Below, in pieces: positions 9,580 through 18,461 of a stretch of DNA of 64,000 nucleotides. The DNA lies in assembly GCA_902522115.1 (NCBI GenBank), contig CABYUV010000002.1, forward strand, positions 1 to 64,000, given 5' to 3'. The first letter of the stretch is position 1, and every line of letters starts with the position of its first letter. The translations under genes were made by a program, and so were the position numbers. The stretch comes from an uncultured Pelagibacteraceae bacterium. GTDB taxonomy: Bacteria; Pseudomonadota; Alphaproteobacteria; Pelagibacterales; Pelagibacteraceae. The notes beneath the pieces were generated by a model. The model saw only the letters and a list, made by a program, of their open reading frames with translations, was not told the DNA's origin and did not search any database.

Positions 9580-12021
9580 ATGGAAAAAAACTATCCGTCT
9601 AGTTCAAAAGTAGTTGTAATAGGTGGCGGTGTTATAGGATGTTCTGTCGCTTATCATCTAACTAAATTTGGTTGGAATGATGTGGTTTTATTAGAGAGAG
9701 ACCAGTTAACATCAGGAACCACATGGCACGCAGCAGGATTAGTAAGTCAACTAGGACCAACAGCCTCTGTAACAAAAATTAGAAAATATACTCTAGATCT
9801 TTATAAGAAGCTTGAAAAAGAAGTTGATCATTCTGCTGGCTTAAGATTAAACGGTGCACTTTCTATTGCTCAAACAGACGCAAGATGGCAAGAACTCAGA
9901 CGACAAGCTACTACAGCACAATTATACAATGTAGATGTAAAAATTTTAGATAAAGAAACTATTAAAAAAAATTATCCAATGATGCACACTGAAGATTTAA
10001 AAGGTGGTATTTTAATGCCAGGCGATGGAGCTGCTGACCCAAGTGGTGTTACACATATGCTAGCCAAAGCAGCAAGACAAGGTGGTGCTAAAATATTTGA
10101 ACATTCTTCAGTAGAAAAAATTTTAACAAAAAATGGAAAAGTTCATAGTGTTAGAGTTAATGAAAAAGAAATTGAGTGTGAATATGTTGTTTTAGCAACT
10201 GGTATGTGGTCAAGGCAAATAGGTGAAAAAATCGGTGTTAGTATTCCACTGTACCCTGCAGAACATTTTTATGTTATTACAGAACCAATTGAAAACCTTT
10301 CTAAATCACTCCCAGTGATAAGAGATTTCGATAGCAGTGTTTATTTTAAAGAGGATGCAGGTAAGCTTTTAATTGGAATTTTTGAAGGTAAATCTATTCC
10401 TGCATTTGATAAAACAAATAAAGTGCCAGAGGATTTTTCATTTGGTGAGTTTCCAGAAAACTTTGAACATTTTGAACCATATTTAGAAAAGTCAATGAAA
10501 AGATTTCCAATTTTAGAAAAAATAGGAATAAGAAAGTTTTTTGCAGGACCAGAATCTTTTACTCCTGATACCAATTCTCTATTAGGAGAAGTCCCAGAAA
10601 TTAAAAATTTATTTTTAAGTTGTGGATTAAATAGCGTAGGAATTGGTACTGGAGGAGGTGTTGGAAAAGTTACTGCTGAGTGGTTGATGACCGGTCATAT
10701 TAATGAAGATATTTTTAATTATGATATTAAAAGATTTCAAAATTTTCATTCAGAGTTAGGTTTTATAAAAAACCGAATTACGGAGTCATTAGGGGATTTA
10801 TATGGAATGCACTGGCCTTATAAACAACATGTAACTTCAAGGAATATTAAAACTTTACCACATCACGATTTACTTAAAGGATTTGGAGCATGTTTTGGCG
10901 TTTCTGCTGGTTATGAAAGACCAATGTGGTTTGCTCTCGATGGTGAAAAACCTCAATATGAATACAGTTATAACTATCAAAATTGGTATCCATCAGTTGA
11001 GTATGAAACCAACAATACAATGACCAATGTAGGTTTGTATGATTTAACTCCATTTTCAAAATTTGAAATTAATTCAAGTTCGGCTCATGAAGAGTTACAA
11101 AAAATGTGTACATCAAATATTAAACATGAAATTGGAAAATGTACTTATACTCAAATGTTAAATAAAGATGGGGGGATAGAAACAGATCTAACAGTAGTTT
11201 GTTTAGATGAAAATCATTTTAGAATTATAAGTTCAGCAGCAACTAGAGAAAGAGATAAATTTCATATTAAAAAACATTTGTCAGAAAAAACAGAGTTAAA
11301 TGATGTAACGGATGAATATTGTGTTTTTGGTGTATTTGGTCCTAAGAGCAGATTATTAATGCAGAGATTAAGCAAAGATGACTTTAGTAATGAAAATTTT
11401 AAATTTGCCACATCAAAATTTATAACAATCGATGAAAAAAGAATATGGGCTCAAAGATTATCTTATGTTGGTGAGCTGGGGTATGAGTTATATGTAAAAT
11501 CTTCAAATGCTAGGGATATTTATAAAAAAATTATAGAAGAGGGGAAAAATTTTAATATTTCTAATTGTGGAATGCATGCATTAGACACAATGAGAATGGA
11601 AAGTGGTTTTTTACATTGGGGACACGATATGTCTCCTGAAGAGAACCAGTATCAAGCTGGTCTTGATTTTACTATAAGTTATAAAAAACAAATTGATTTT
11701 ATTGGCAAAGATGTAATAAAAAAAATTAAAAATAAAAAACCAAATACTAGATTCGTAATGCTTTCTCTAAAAGAGAATAGTCCAGGAAAACCTTTACTTC
11801 TTCATGACGAACCTATTTATCTAGATAACGAAATTATAGGAAGAACAACATCTGGAAATTATTCATTTAATTTTAAAAGAAATCTGTCTTTTGGCTATAT
11901 TAAAAATATACCTTCTAATGAACTTAATCACAAAACTCTATATATAGAGGTTGAAAAAACCAAGTATGAGGCTAAAATACTCAGAGAACCATTAAAAATT
12001 AGACATTACAAAAATATTTAG
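9580..12021 (+). CDS. FAD-dependent oxidoreductase / GcvT-domain protein, dimethylglycine/sarcosine dehydrogenase-like
   Basis: VVVIGGGVIGCSVAYHL FAD motif, TTWHAAGL motif of the DMGDH/SarDH family, C-terminal aminomethyltransferase (GcvT) domain; 813 aa. Confidence 0.88.
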   Translation: MEKNYPSSSKVVVIGGGVIGCSVAYHLTKFGWNDVVLLERDQLTSGTTWHAAGLVSQLGPTASVTKIRKYTLDLYKKLEKEVDHSAGLRLNGALSIAQTDARWQELRRQATTAQLYNVDVKILDKETIKKNYPMMHTEDLKGGILMPGDGAADPSGVTHMLAKAARQGGAKIFEHSSVEKILTKNGKVHSVRVNEKEIECEYVVLATGMWSRQIGEKIGVSIPLYPAEHFYVITEPIENLSKSLPVIRDFDSSVYFKEDAGKLLIGIFEGKSIPAFDKTNKVPEDFSFGEFPENFEHFEPYLEKSMKRFPILEKIGIRKFFAGPESFTPDTNSLLGEVPEIKNLFLSCGLNSVGIGTGGGVGKVTAEWLMTGHINEDIFNYDIKRFQNFHSELGFIKNRITESLGDLYGMHWPYKQHVTSRNIKTLPHHDLLKGFGACFGVSAGYERPMWFALDGEKPQYEYSYNYQNWYPSVEYETNNTMTNVGLYDLTPFSKFEINSSSAHEELQKMCTSNIKHEIGKCTYTQMLNKDGGIETDLTVVCLDENHFRIISSAATRERDKFHIKKHLSEKTELNDVTDEYCVFGVFGPKSRLLMQRLSKDDFSNENFKFATSKFITIDEKRIWAQRLSYVGELGYELYVKSSNARDIYKKIIEEGKNFNISNCGMHALDTMRMESGFLHWGHDMSPEENQYQAGLDFTISYKKQIDFIGKDVIKKIKNKKPNTRFVMLSLKENSPGKPLLLHDEPIYLDNEIIGRTTSGNYSFNFKRNLSFGYIKNIPSNELNHKTLYIEVEKTKYEAKILREPLKIRHYKNI

Positions 12022-12071
12022 ATCTTTGTAAATAGTTTGAATTTTTCATTTTTACCTGTTTAAATATCGAT

Positions 12072-12275
12072 ATGAAAAATTACGATGAAGAAATTGCTTT
12101 AAAAACAAATTTTGTCGCAAAAAAAAATATTAAGTCAGAAAAAATTAAAACAACGAACATAAATATATTATTAAACAGAGTAAGGTTAGATAGAAAAAAA
12201 ACCTTACAAAAAAAAATCTTATTTACATTTTTTTTAGTTGTTACAGTAGGCTTAATAGGTATTTTTTCTATTTGA
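12072..12275 (+). CDS. Small basic protein with one C-terminal TM helix
   Basis: 67 aa ORF in its own intergenic slot with C-terminal hydrophobic segment ILFTFFLVVTVGLIGIFSI. Confidence 0.5.
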   Translation: MKNYDEEIALKTNFVAKKNIKSEKIKTTNINILLNRVRLDRKKTLQKKILFTFFLVVTVGLIGIFSI

Positions 12276-12374
12276 TTAACTAATTAGTACATTAAAAATT
12301 CCAATTGAATAATGAATTTAATCAAAACTTGTTTGCAACAAAATTTAAAGTAGTATAAACCAACAATTATTTAA

Positions 12375-12451
12375 GGCGGGGTAGCTCAGTTGGTTAGAGC
12401 GCGGGACTCATAAGCCCGAGGTCAGTGGTTCGATCCCACTTCCCGCTACCA
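12375..12451 (+). tRNA. tRNA-Met (anticodon CAU), elongator-type D arm
   Basis: 77 nt cloverleaf ggcgggg-ta-gctcagttggttagagc-g-cgggactcataagcccg-aggtc-agtggttcgatcccact-tcccgct-acca; encoded CCA. Confidence 0.93.
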
Positions 12452-12457
12452 TAAACT

Positions 12458-12976
12458 ATGAAAGATATTTACATAACTTGGGAGGATTATCATCAAAAGA
12501 TTGAGGAATTAGCTAAAAAAGTACATGAAGATAATTTAAAATTTAATCAAATTATTTGTATTGCAAAAGGTGGATTAAGAGTAGGTGATGTTTTTAGTAG
12601 ACTTTTTAATGTCCCATTAGCCATCTTATCTGTTGAGTCTTATCATGGTGATAGTGATGATATTAAAAACCAACAAGGACAGTTTACTTTTTCAAGAGAT
12701 TTAGCAAAAACTACTCCAAACTTAGGTTCACATGTTTTGCTACTTGATGATTTAGCAGATTCTGGGAAAACTTTAATAAAAAGTATTAAATGGTTAGAGC
12801 ATTTTTATGGATTTTATTTAGATGAAAAAATTAAAACTGCAGTCATATGGCACAAATCAACCTCAAAATTTAAACCTGATTACTCTGTAGATTTTTTAAA
12901 AGATTCTCCTTGGATACATATGCCTTTTGAGAAATATGAAACTACAAATATAAAAGATTTTAAGTTTGAAAAATAA
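12458..12976 (+). CDS. Phosphoribosyltransferase, xanthine/guanine-type
   Basis: PRPP motif VLLLDDLADSGKTL; 172 aa; next to guaC and apt. Confidence 0.8.
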   Translation: MKDIYITWEDYHQKIEELAKKVHEDNLKFNQIICIAKGGLRVGDVFSRLFNVPLAILSVESYHGDSDDIKNQQGQFTFSRDLAKTTPNLGSHVLLLDDLADSGKTLIKSIKWLEHFYGFYLDEKIKTAVIWHKSTSKFKPDYSVDFLKDSPWIHMPFEKYETTNIKDFKFEK

Positions 12977-12977
12977 A

Positions 12978-14012
12978 TTATTTAATTAAACTATCATTAA
13001 ACTGATTGGATACTCTAACAAATGTCGTACATTTGCTTAATTGTTTGAGAGAAGGTGCACCAACATAAGTACAACTACTTCTAACACCTCCTAAAATATT
13101 TAAAATTGTATCGTTAATTTTACCTCTATATTTAACTCTAACTTTTCTGCCTTCACTGCTACGATAATTTGATAATCCACCGTAATGTTTTTTGTTAGCT
13201 GTTTCAGAACTAGATCCATAAAACTCTATATATTTTTCTCCATTAATTTTAACAACTTTACCTTTTCCCTCGTCATGTCCAGCGAGCATTCCTCCAAGCA
13301 TTACAAAATCTGCACCACCTCCAAATCCTTTAGCAACATCACCGGGACATGTACATCCTCCATCTGCAATTACATGTGCACCAAGGCCGTGTGCTGCGTC
13401 AGCACATTCGATTACTGCACTTAATTGCGGATATCCAACTCCAGTTTGTATTCTTGTTGTACAAACACTTCCAGGTCCAATTCCAACTTTAACAATATCT
13501 GCACCACTTAAAACTAATTCTTGAGTCATATCAGCTGTTACTACGTTACCAGCAATTATTGTTTTAGTAGGGTATTTATCTCTTACTGATTTAATAAAAT
13601 TAGTAAAATGCTCTGTATATCCATTAGCAACATCAATACAAATGAATTTAAAAAAACTAAATTCTTTTAATACTTTATCTAAGTTTTTAAAATCTTCTTT
13701 TTTTATACCAACACTAAGTGCAATATTAGGATAAATTTTTTTAATATTTTTATTTTGTTTAATTTTTTTAACATCATGTTGTTTGGTTAAAGATGTAATC
13801 ATTCCAAATTCATTTAATTTTTCAGCAACACTTAACTCTCCAACACCATCCATATTTGACGCCATTATTGGTATACCTGACCATTCATTTTTGCTGTATT
13901 TAAATCTGTATGTTCTTAGAAGATTTACGTCTTTTCTGCTTTTTAGTGTACTTCTTTTAGGTCTAAAAAGTACATCTGAATAATCTAACTTAAGCTCTTC
14001 TTCAATTCTCAT
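12978..14012 (-). CDS. guaC: IMPDH/GMP reductase family protein, probable GMP reductase
   Basis: LDYSDVLFRPKRS, VKVGIGPGSVCTTRIQTGVGYPQLSAV, DGGCTCPGDVAKGFGGGADFVMLGGMLAGHDE; no CBS domains. Confidence 0.85.
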   Translation of the reverse strand: MRIEEELKLDYSDVLFRPKRSTLKSRKDVNLLRTYRFKYSKNEWSGIPIMASNMDGVGELSVAEKLNEFGMITSLTKQHDVKKIKQNKNIKKIYPNIALSVGIKKEDFKNLDKVLKEFSFFKFICIDVANGYTEHFTNFIKSVRDKYPTKTIIAGNVVTADMTQELVLSGADIVKVGIGPGSVCTTRIQTGVGYPQLSAVIECADAAHGLGAHVIADGGCTCPGDVAKGFGGGADFVMLGGMLAGHDEGKGKVVKINGEKYIEFYGSSSETANKKHYGGLSNYRSSEGRKVRVKYRGKINDTILNILGGVRSSCTYVGAPSLKQLSKCTTFVRVSNQFNDSLIK

Positions 14013-14083
14013 GAATAATTAAGTTATAACCATAGAAATTAATTTCAAATCAATATGTAGCCTGTGGATAAGTTTTTTATTTT

Positions 14084-14620
14084 CTAATGACCTGGAAATT
14101 CAATTAAATTCTCAACTTTATAGTTGTTTTTTATTAAATTATCTGACCCGCCTAAATCAAATAAGTTAATTACAAATATAAATCCTGCAACTTTGCCTTT
14201 AGAAATTTCAACCAATTTTGCTGCCGCTTCTGCTGTTCCGCCAGTAGCAATGAGATCGTCAATTATTAAAACTTCATCTTTTTCATTAATAGAGTCTTTA
14301 TGTACTTCAATTGTTGCATTTCCATACTCAAGCTTAAAATCTACCGAGTGAACATCTGCTGGCAATTTATTCTTTTTTCTGAGCATAATAAATGGTATTT
14401 TAAGCACAAACGAAACAGCTGAAGCAAAAACAAAACCTCTGGACTCTATGGCTGCAATTTTAGTAAAATTAAATTTTTTTGATCTTTCAATAATCTGATT
14501 AATTGTTTCAGCAAATGCCTTTTCATCTTTAATTAATGTAGTGATATCTCTAAATAAAATACCTTTTTTTGGATAATCAGGAATAGATCTAATATAGTCT
14601 TTTAAATTCATAATAGTCAA
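14084..14620 (-). CDS. apt: Adenine phosphoribosyltransferase
   Basis: IRSIPDYPKKGILFRDITTLI, AAIESRGFVFA, VLIIDDLIATGGTAEAA. Confidence 0.92.
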   Translation of the reverse strand: MTIMNLKDYIRSIPDYPKKGILFRDITTLIKDEKAFAETINQIIERSKKFNFTKIAAIESRGFVFASAVSFVLKIPFIMLRKKNKLPADVHSVDFKLEYGNATIEVHKDSINEKDEVLIIDDLIATGGTAEAAAKLVEISKGKVAGFIFVINLFDLGGSDNLIKNNYKVENLIEFPGH

Positions 14621-14652
14621 ATATAAAAGTATAAATAAATATATTTTAAATT

Positions 14653-15525
14653 ATGACAACAAATAAATTAGCAATCATTGGTGGTAGCGGTCTTTATGAT
14701 GTTGAGGAATTCAAAGATAGAGAATTACTTGATTTAAATACCCCTTGGGGCAAACCATCTGATCAGATTTTAAAAACTAAATACAATGGTAAGGAAGTTT
14801 ATTTTTTACCAAGACATGGAAGAGGGCATTTTATTTCTCCTTCTAATATTAATTTTAGAGCAAATATTGACTCACTCAAACAATTAGGAGTTACTGATAT
14901 TGTCTCTGTATCAGCTGTAGGATCTCTAAAAGAGAATTTACCGCCTGGAAAATTTGTAATTGTAGATCAATTTATTGATAGGACTTTTGCAAGAAATAAA
15001 ACTTTTTTTGATGACGAGATCGTTGCTCACGTATCAATGGCTCACCCAACTTCTAACGGATTAATGAATGCTTGCGAAGAAGCAATTAAAAAATCTAATA
15101 TAGATTATCAAAGAAATGGAACCTATGTTGTTATGGAAGGGCCACAATTTTCAACATTGGCAGAGTCTAATTTATATAGATCATGGAAAGCAGATGTAAT
15201 TGGAATGACTAATATGCCAGAGGCAAAATTAGCAAGAGAAGCTGAAATAAGATACGCATCTGTTTCTATGGTAACAGATTTTGATTGTTGGCATCCAGAC
15301 CATGAAAATGTTGACGTGCAACAAGTGATTAAAATATTATTAGGAAACGCTGAAAAAGCAAAACTTATGATTAAAAATTTAATTGATAATTTTGAAAATC
15401 ATATAGATCCAAATGACCCAACTAATAATTGCTTAGATGTGGCTATTATTACAGCCCCAGAAAAAAGAACACAAAAAACTAAAGATAAATTAAAAACAAT
15501 TGCAGGAAGGGTTTTAAATATATGA
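14653..15525 (+). CDS. mtnP: S-methyl-5'-thioadenosine phosphorylase
   Basis: LAIIGGSGLYDVEEF, FLPRHGRGHFISPSNINFRANI, VVMEGPQFSTLAES, IGMTNMPEAKLAREAEI. Confidence 0.92.
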   Translation: MTTNKLAIIGGSGLYDVEEFKDRELLDLNTPWGKPSDQILKTKYNGKEVYFLPRHGRGHFISPSNINFRANIDSLKQLGVTDIVSVSAVGSLKENLPPGKFVIVDQFIDRTFARNKTFFDDEIVAHVSMAHPTSNGLMNACEEAIKKSNIDYQRNGTYVVMEGPQFSTLAESNLYRSWKADVIGMTNMPEAKLAREAEIRYASVSMVTDFDCWHPDHENVDVQQVIKILLGNAEKAKLMIKNLIDNFENHIDPNDPTNNCLDVAIITAPEKRTQKTKDKLKTIAGRVLNI

Positions 15526-16460
15526 AGAAAATATTTTTAATTACATTATTTTTGATTATTTCAAATTACGCTTACGCTAATGGTAAAATTTTAAAAAGTG
15601 GATTTTTTACTAAATCAGCTTCAGTAAAGGAGGGTATGGACGTAAAAGATCCAAAAAACAAAATTATAATTATTTATAATCATGGTCAAAATTCAAATGA
15701 TAAAGCACACAAGAAAGAATGTATCTGGGTAAATCAAATAAGAAATCAAGCTTCATTAGTTGATGAGGAAATTAATGGTAAAAAAATTATGGTTTATAAT
15801 TTCTGCTCAAATGATTTTGCTGGTGACATGTCATTAAAAAAACACTGGTGGAAGTCCAAAACTTCTTATGTAGGTAAACATAAGTTAGACAAAAGGGTTG
15901 AAAAAAATTTAGAATTAGTTGAAAAATTTATAAGCATGGGAGTTCCAAGAAAACAAATTATAATATCAGGTCATTCATGTGGAGGTCTATTAACCCTAAT
16001 GTTGTTATCATCTCACCCTAAAAAAGTAGGTGGTGGTATATCATATATGCAAGCTTGCTTTGGTCAGCTTTCTAAAAGTTATAAAGTAAAAAAAGTAGGT
16101 CCTGAAAAGGCATTAGAAAAATTTGCTAAGAAATACCCAGGCCCTGCTGAATTAAGAGCAAGACAAATTAATAATATTAAAAATTCTGAAAATGTTCCTG
16201 TTCTAGCTTTTACGCATCCAAAAGATAAGTATGAAGGTCTGTTATCTGACTGGTTAGAAGAAGTCCCAGGAGTTAAAAGAATAGTTATTTCTGAAAATTA
16301 TAAAATAAACGGAAAATCTTGTGTTGTTAAAGGAGTTGATTGGCAAAATAATATCTCAGCTCAGAAAAATCCAGGTCATGAAATGAACCAGGCTGATTGT
16401 TTTCAATATTATAATCCAACAATTAAAGAATACATAGCATCACGTATAAATGAAAATTAA
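15522..16460 (+). CDS. Secreted alpha/beta-hydrolase-like protein, paralog 1
   Basis: Signal peptide; nucleophile elbow IIISGHSCGGLLTLMLLSSHPKK; 312 aa. Confidence 0.65.
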   Translation: MKKIFLITLFLIISNYAYANGKILKSGFFTKSASVKEGMDVKDPKNKIIIIYNHGQNSNDKAHKKECIWVNQIRNQASLVDEEINGKKIMVYNFCSNDFAGDMSLKKHWWKSKTSYVGKHKLDKRVEKNLELVEKFISMGVPRKQIIISGHSCGGLLTLMLLSSHPKKVGGGISYMQACFGQLSKSYKVKKVGPEKALEKFAKKYPGPAELRARQINNIKNSENVPVLAFTHPKDKYEGLLSDWLEEVPGVKRIVISENYKINGKSCVVKGVDWQNNISAQKNPGHEMNQADCFQYYNPTIKEYIASRINEN

Positions 16461-17388
16461 ATTAATATTAATTTTATTAATTTTTTTAAACAATTTTTCT
16501 TTTGCTCAAACTAAATCCGAAAAACGTTTTGAAAGAGATTTGAAGAAAATTTCAAAATTAAATTCTTTTGTAGATAACAAAGGCAATACTTATGAATTAG
16601 ACGAAAATATTAACAAAGATAAAACTATTATTTTAATTTATACCCATGGTCAGTGGGGTGGAAATCAAAAATTAAATGGATGTAATAGGCGATGGAGCAA
16701 GATACCTCCTGCAATCTATAAATTAGATGGAACTCAAATAAAAGATTTAACTATAAAAACATTTCAATTGTGTTCTGGTGTAAAAGGCTGGACTCAAAGT
16801 GAAGAAGATAAACTTTGGGAAATTTACGATAAAAATAATCAAGATGTAAACAGTGTATTAAATCTTAAAGATAAAAATGGAATTCTTTTAATAGATAAAT
16901 ATAAAGACTTTCAAAAAACAAAAGTAATGAAGTTAAAAATTGATGAATTTAAAAAAAAAGGTTTCAATAATATTGTATTATCTGGACATTCAGCAGGTGC
17001 GTATAGTTCATTTATATTAAAATCAAATTTTCCTAAAATAATAAATGGAGTAATTTCCTTACATATAGGATTTGGAGGTAAATTTGCAAAAGCAAAAAAT
17101 CCACATCGAGGTTGGATAAATTGGAGAAACTATAAAAAATCTCTTATAAATTGGTCTCAGATAGGTGACGTTATATTATTTACTCATGATAAAGATTGGG
17201 CTGATACAAGAAAGACTTTAAGTTTTTTGACAGAGTTTAATAATATTAAATTTTTTGATTTAAGTGATACACATTGTAAGAATAAAAAATTATTAGGCGA
17301 CTATCATGGAATAGCTTTAACAAAATGTTTTGCAGATGAGGATACAAGAAGTAATGAAATAATTAATTATTTAAATAAAATTTATTAA
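16450..17388 (+). CDS. Secreted alpha/beta-hydrolase-like protein, paralog 2
   Basis: Signal peptide; IVLSGHSAGAYSSFILKSNFPK; 312 aa; overlaps previous gene by 11 bp. Confidence 0.65.
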   Translation: MKIKLILILLIFLNNFSFAQTKSEKRFERDLKKISKLNSFVDNKGNTYELDENINKDKTIILIYTHGQWGGNQKLNGCNRRWSKIPPAIYKLDGTQIKDLTIKTFQLCSGVKGWTQSEEDKLWEIYDKNNQDVNSVLNLKDKNGILLIDKYKDFQKTKVMKLKIDEFKKKGFNNIVLSGHSAGAYSSFILKSNFPKIINGVISLHIGFGGKFAKAKNPHRGWINWRNYKKSLINWSQIGDVILFTHDKDWADTRKTLSFLTEFNNIKFFDLSDTHCKNKKLLGDYHGIALTKCFADEDTRSNEIINYLNKIY

Positions 17389-17389
17389 A

Positions 17390-18460
17390 ATGAAAATAGA
17401 AGGAAAAGAATATAGAACAATATGGTATGAGGAAAATGTAGTAAAAATAATTGATCAAACAAAACTTCCTCATAAATTTATTATTAAAGAACTAAAGACT
17501 GTAAAAGATGCAATCAATGCAATTAAAGTTATGGAAGTTAGAGGTGCTCCTTTAATAGGAGGAACAGCTGCTTACGGGATAGTATTAGCCATTCAAGAGA
17601 GCACTGATAAAGAATTTATTCACAAAAGTGCTGAAGAATTAATTAAATCAAGACCTACGGCAATTAATTTAAAATGGGCGGTAGATCGTATGATGAAAAA
17701 ATTATCAGGTATCAATAGCGATCAAATTTTAAATATTGCTTTAAAAGAGGCTAAAGAAATATGTGATGAAGATGAAAAGTTTTGCGAAAATATAGGTGTT
17801 AATGGATTAAGAATAATTGAAGAAATTTACGATAAGAAAAAAAGTACAGTAAATATTTTAACTCATTGCAACGCAGGATGGTTAGCAACCATTAATTGGG
17901 GAACTGCAACTTCACCTATTTATCATGCTCACAAAAAAGGAATTCCAGTCCATGTCTGGGTAGACGAAACAAGACCAAGAAATCAAGGTGCAAATCTAAC
18001 TTCATATGAGTTAAATGAAGAGGAAATACCTAACACTATTATTGCTGACAATACTGGAGGTATTTTAATGCAAAGAGGTGAAGTTGATATGTGCATTGTT
18101 GGAACTGACAGAACTTTATCCAATGGAGATGTATGTAATAAAATTGGAACTTATCTTAAAGCTTTAGCTGCATATGATAATGAAGTTCCTTTTTATGTAG
18201 CGTTACCAAGTTCAACAATTGATTGGAATATTAAAGATTCAAAAAATATCCCAATTGAGGAAAGAAACGCTGAGGAATTATCTCATGTCGAGGGTATTGA
18301 TGAAAATAATCAAGTTAAGAAAGTTTTGATCTACCCTGAGAAAAGTAAGGCTATGAATTTAGCTTTTGATGTAACACCTGCTAAATATGTAACTGGATTG
18401 ATCACTGAAAGAGGTATTTCCAAAGCTTCTTCAAAGGGATTAAAAAAATTATTTAAATAA
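17390..18460 (+). CDS. mtnA: S-methyl-5-thioribose-1-phosphate isomerase
   Basis: MEVRGAPLIGGTAAYGI, LTHCNAGWLATINWGTATSPIYHAHKKGIPVHVWVDETRPRNQGANLTSYEL, VDMCIVGTDRTLSNGDVCNKIGTY. Confidence 0.93.
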   Translation: MKIEGKEYRTIWYEENVVKIIDQTKLPHKFIIKELKTVKDAINAIKVMEVRGAPLIGGTAAYGIVLAIQESTDKEFIHKSAEELIKSRPTAINLKWAVDRMMKKLSGINSDQILNIALKEAKEICDEDEKFCENIGVNGLRIIEEIYDKKKSTVNILTHCNAGWLATINWGTATSPIYHAHKKGIPVHVWVDETRPRNQGANLTSYELNEEEIPNTIIADNTGGILMQRGEVDMCIVGTDRTLSNGDVCNKIGTYLKALAAYDNEVPFYVALPSSTIDWNIKDSKNIPIEERNAEELSHVEGIDENNQVKKVLIYPEKSKAMNLAFDVTPAKYVTGLITERGISKASSKGLKKLFK

Positions 18461-18461
18461 A

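Noticed and set aside
13185-14351. Plus-strand ORFs opposite guaC and apt
   Set aside because: Shadow ORFs of conserved genes; compositions unlike real proteins of this genome.
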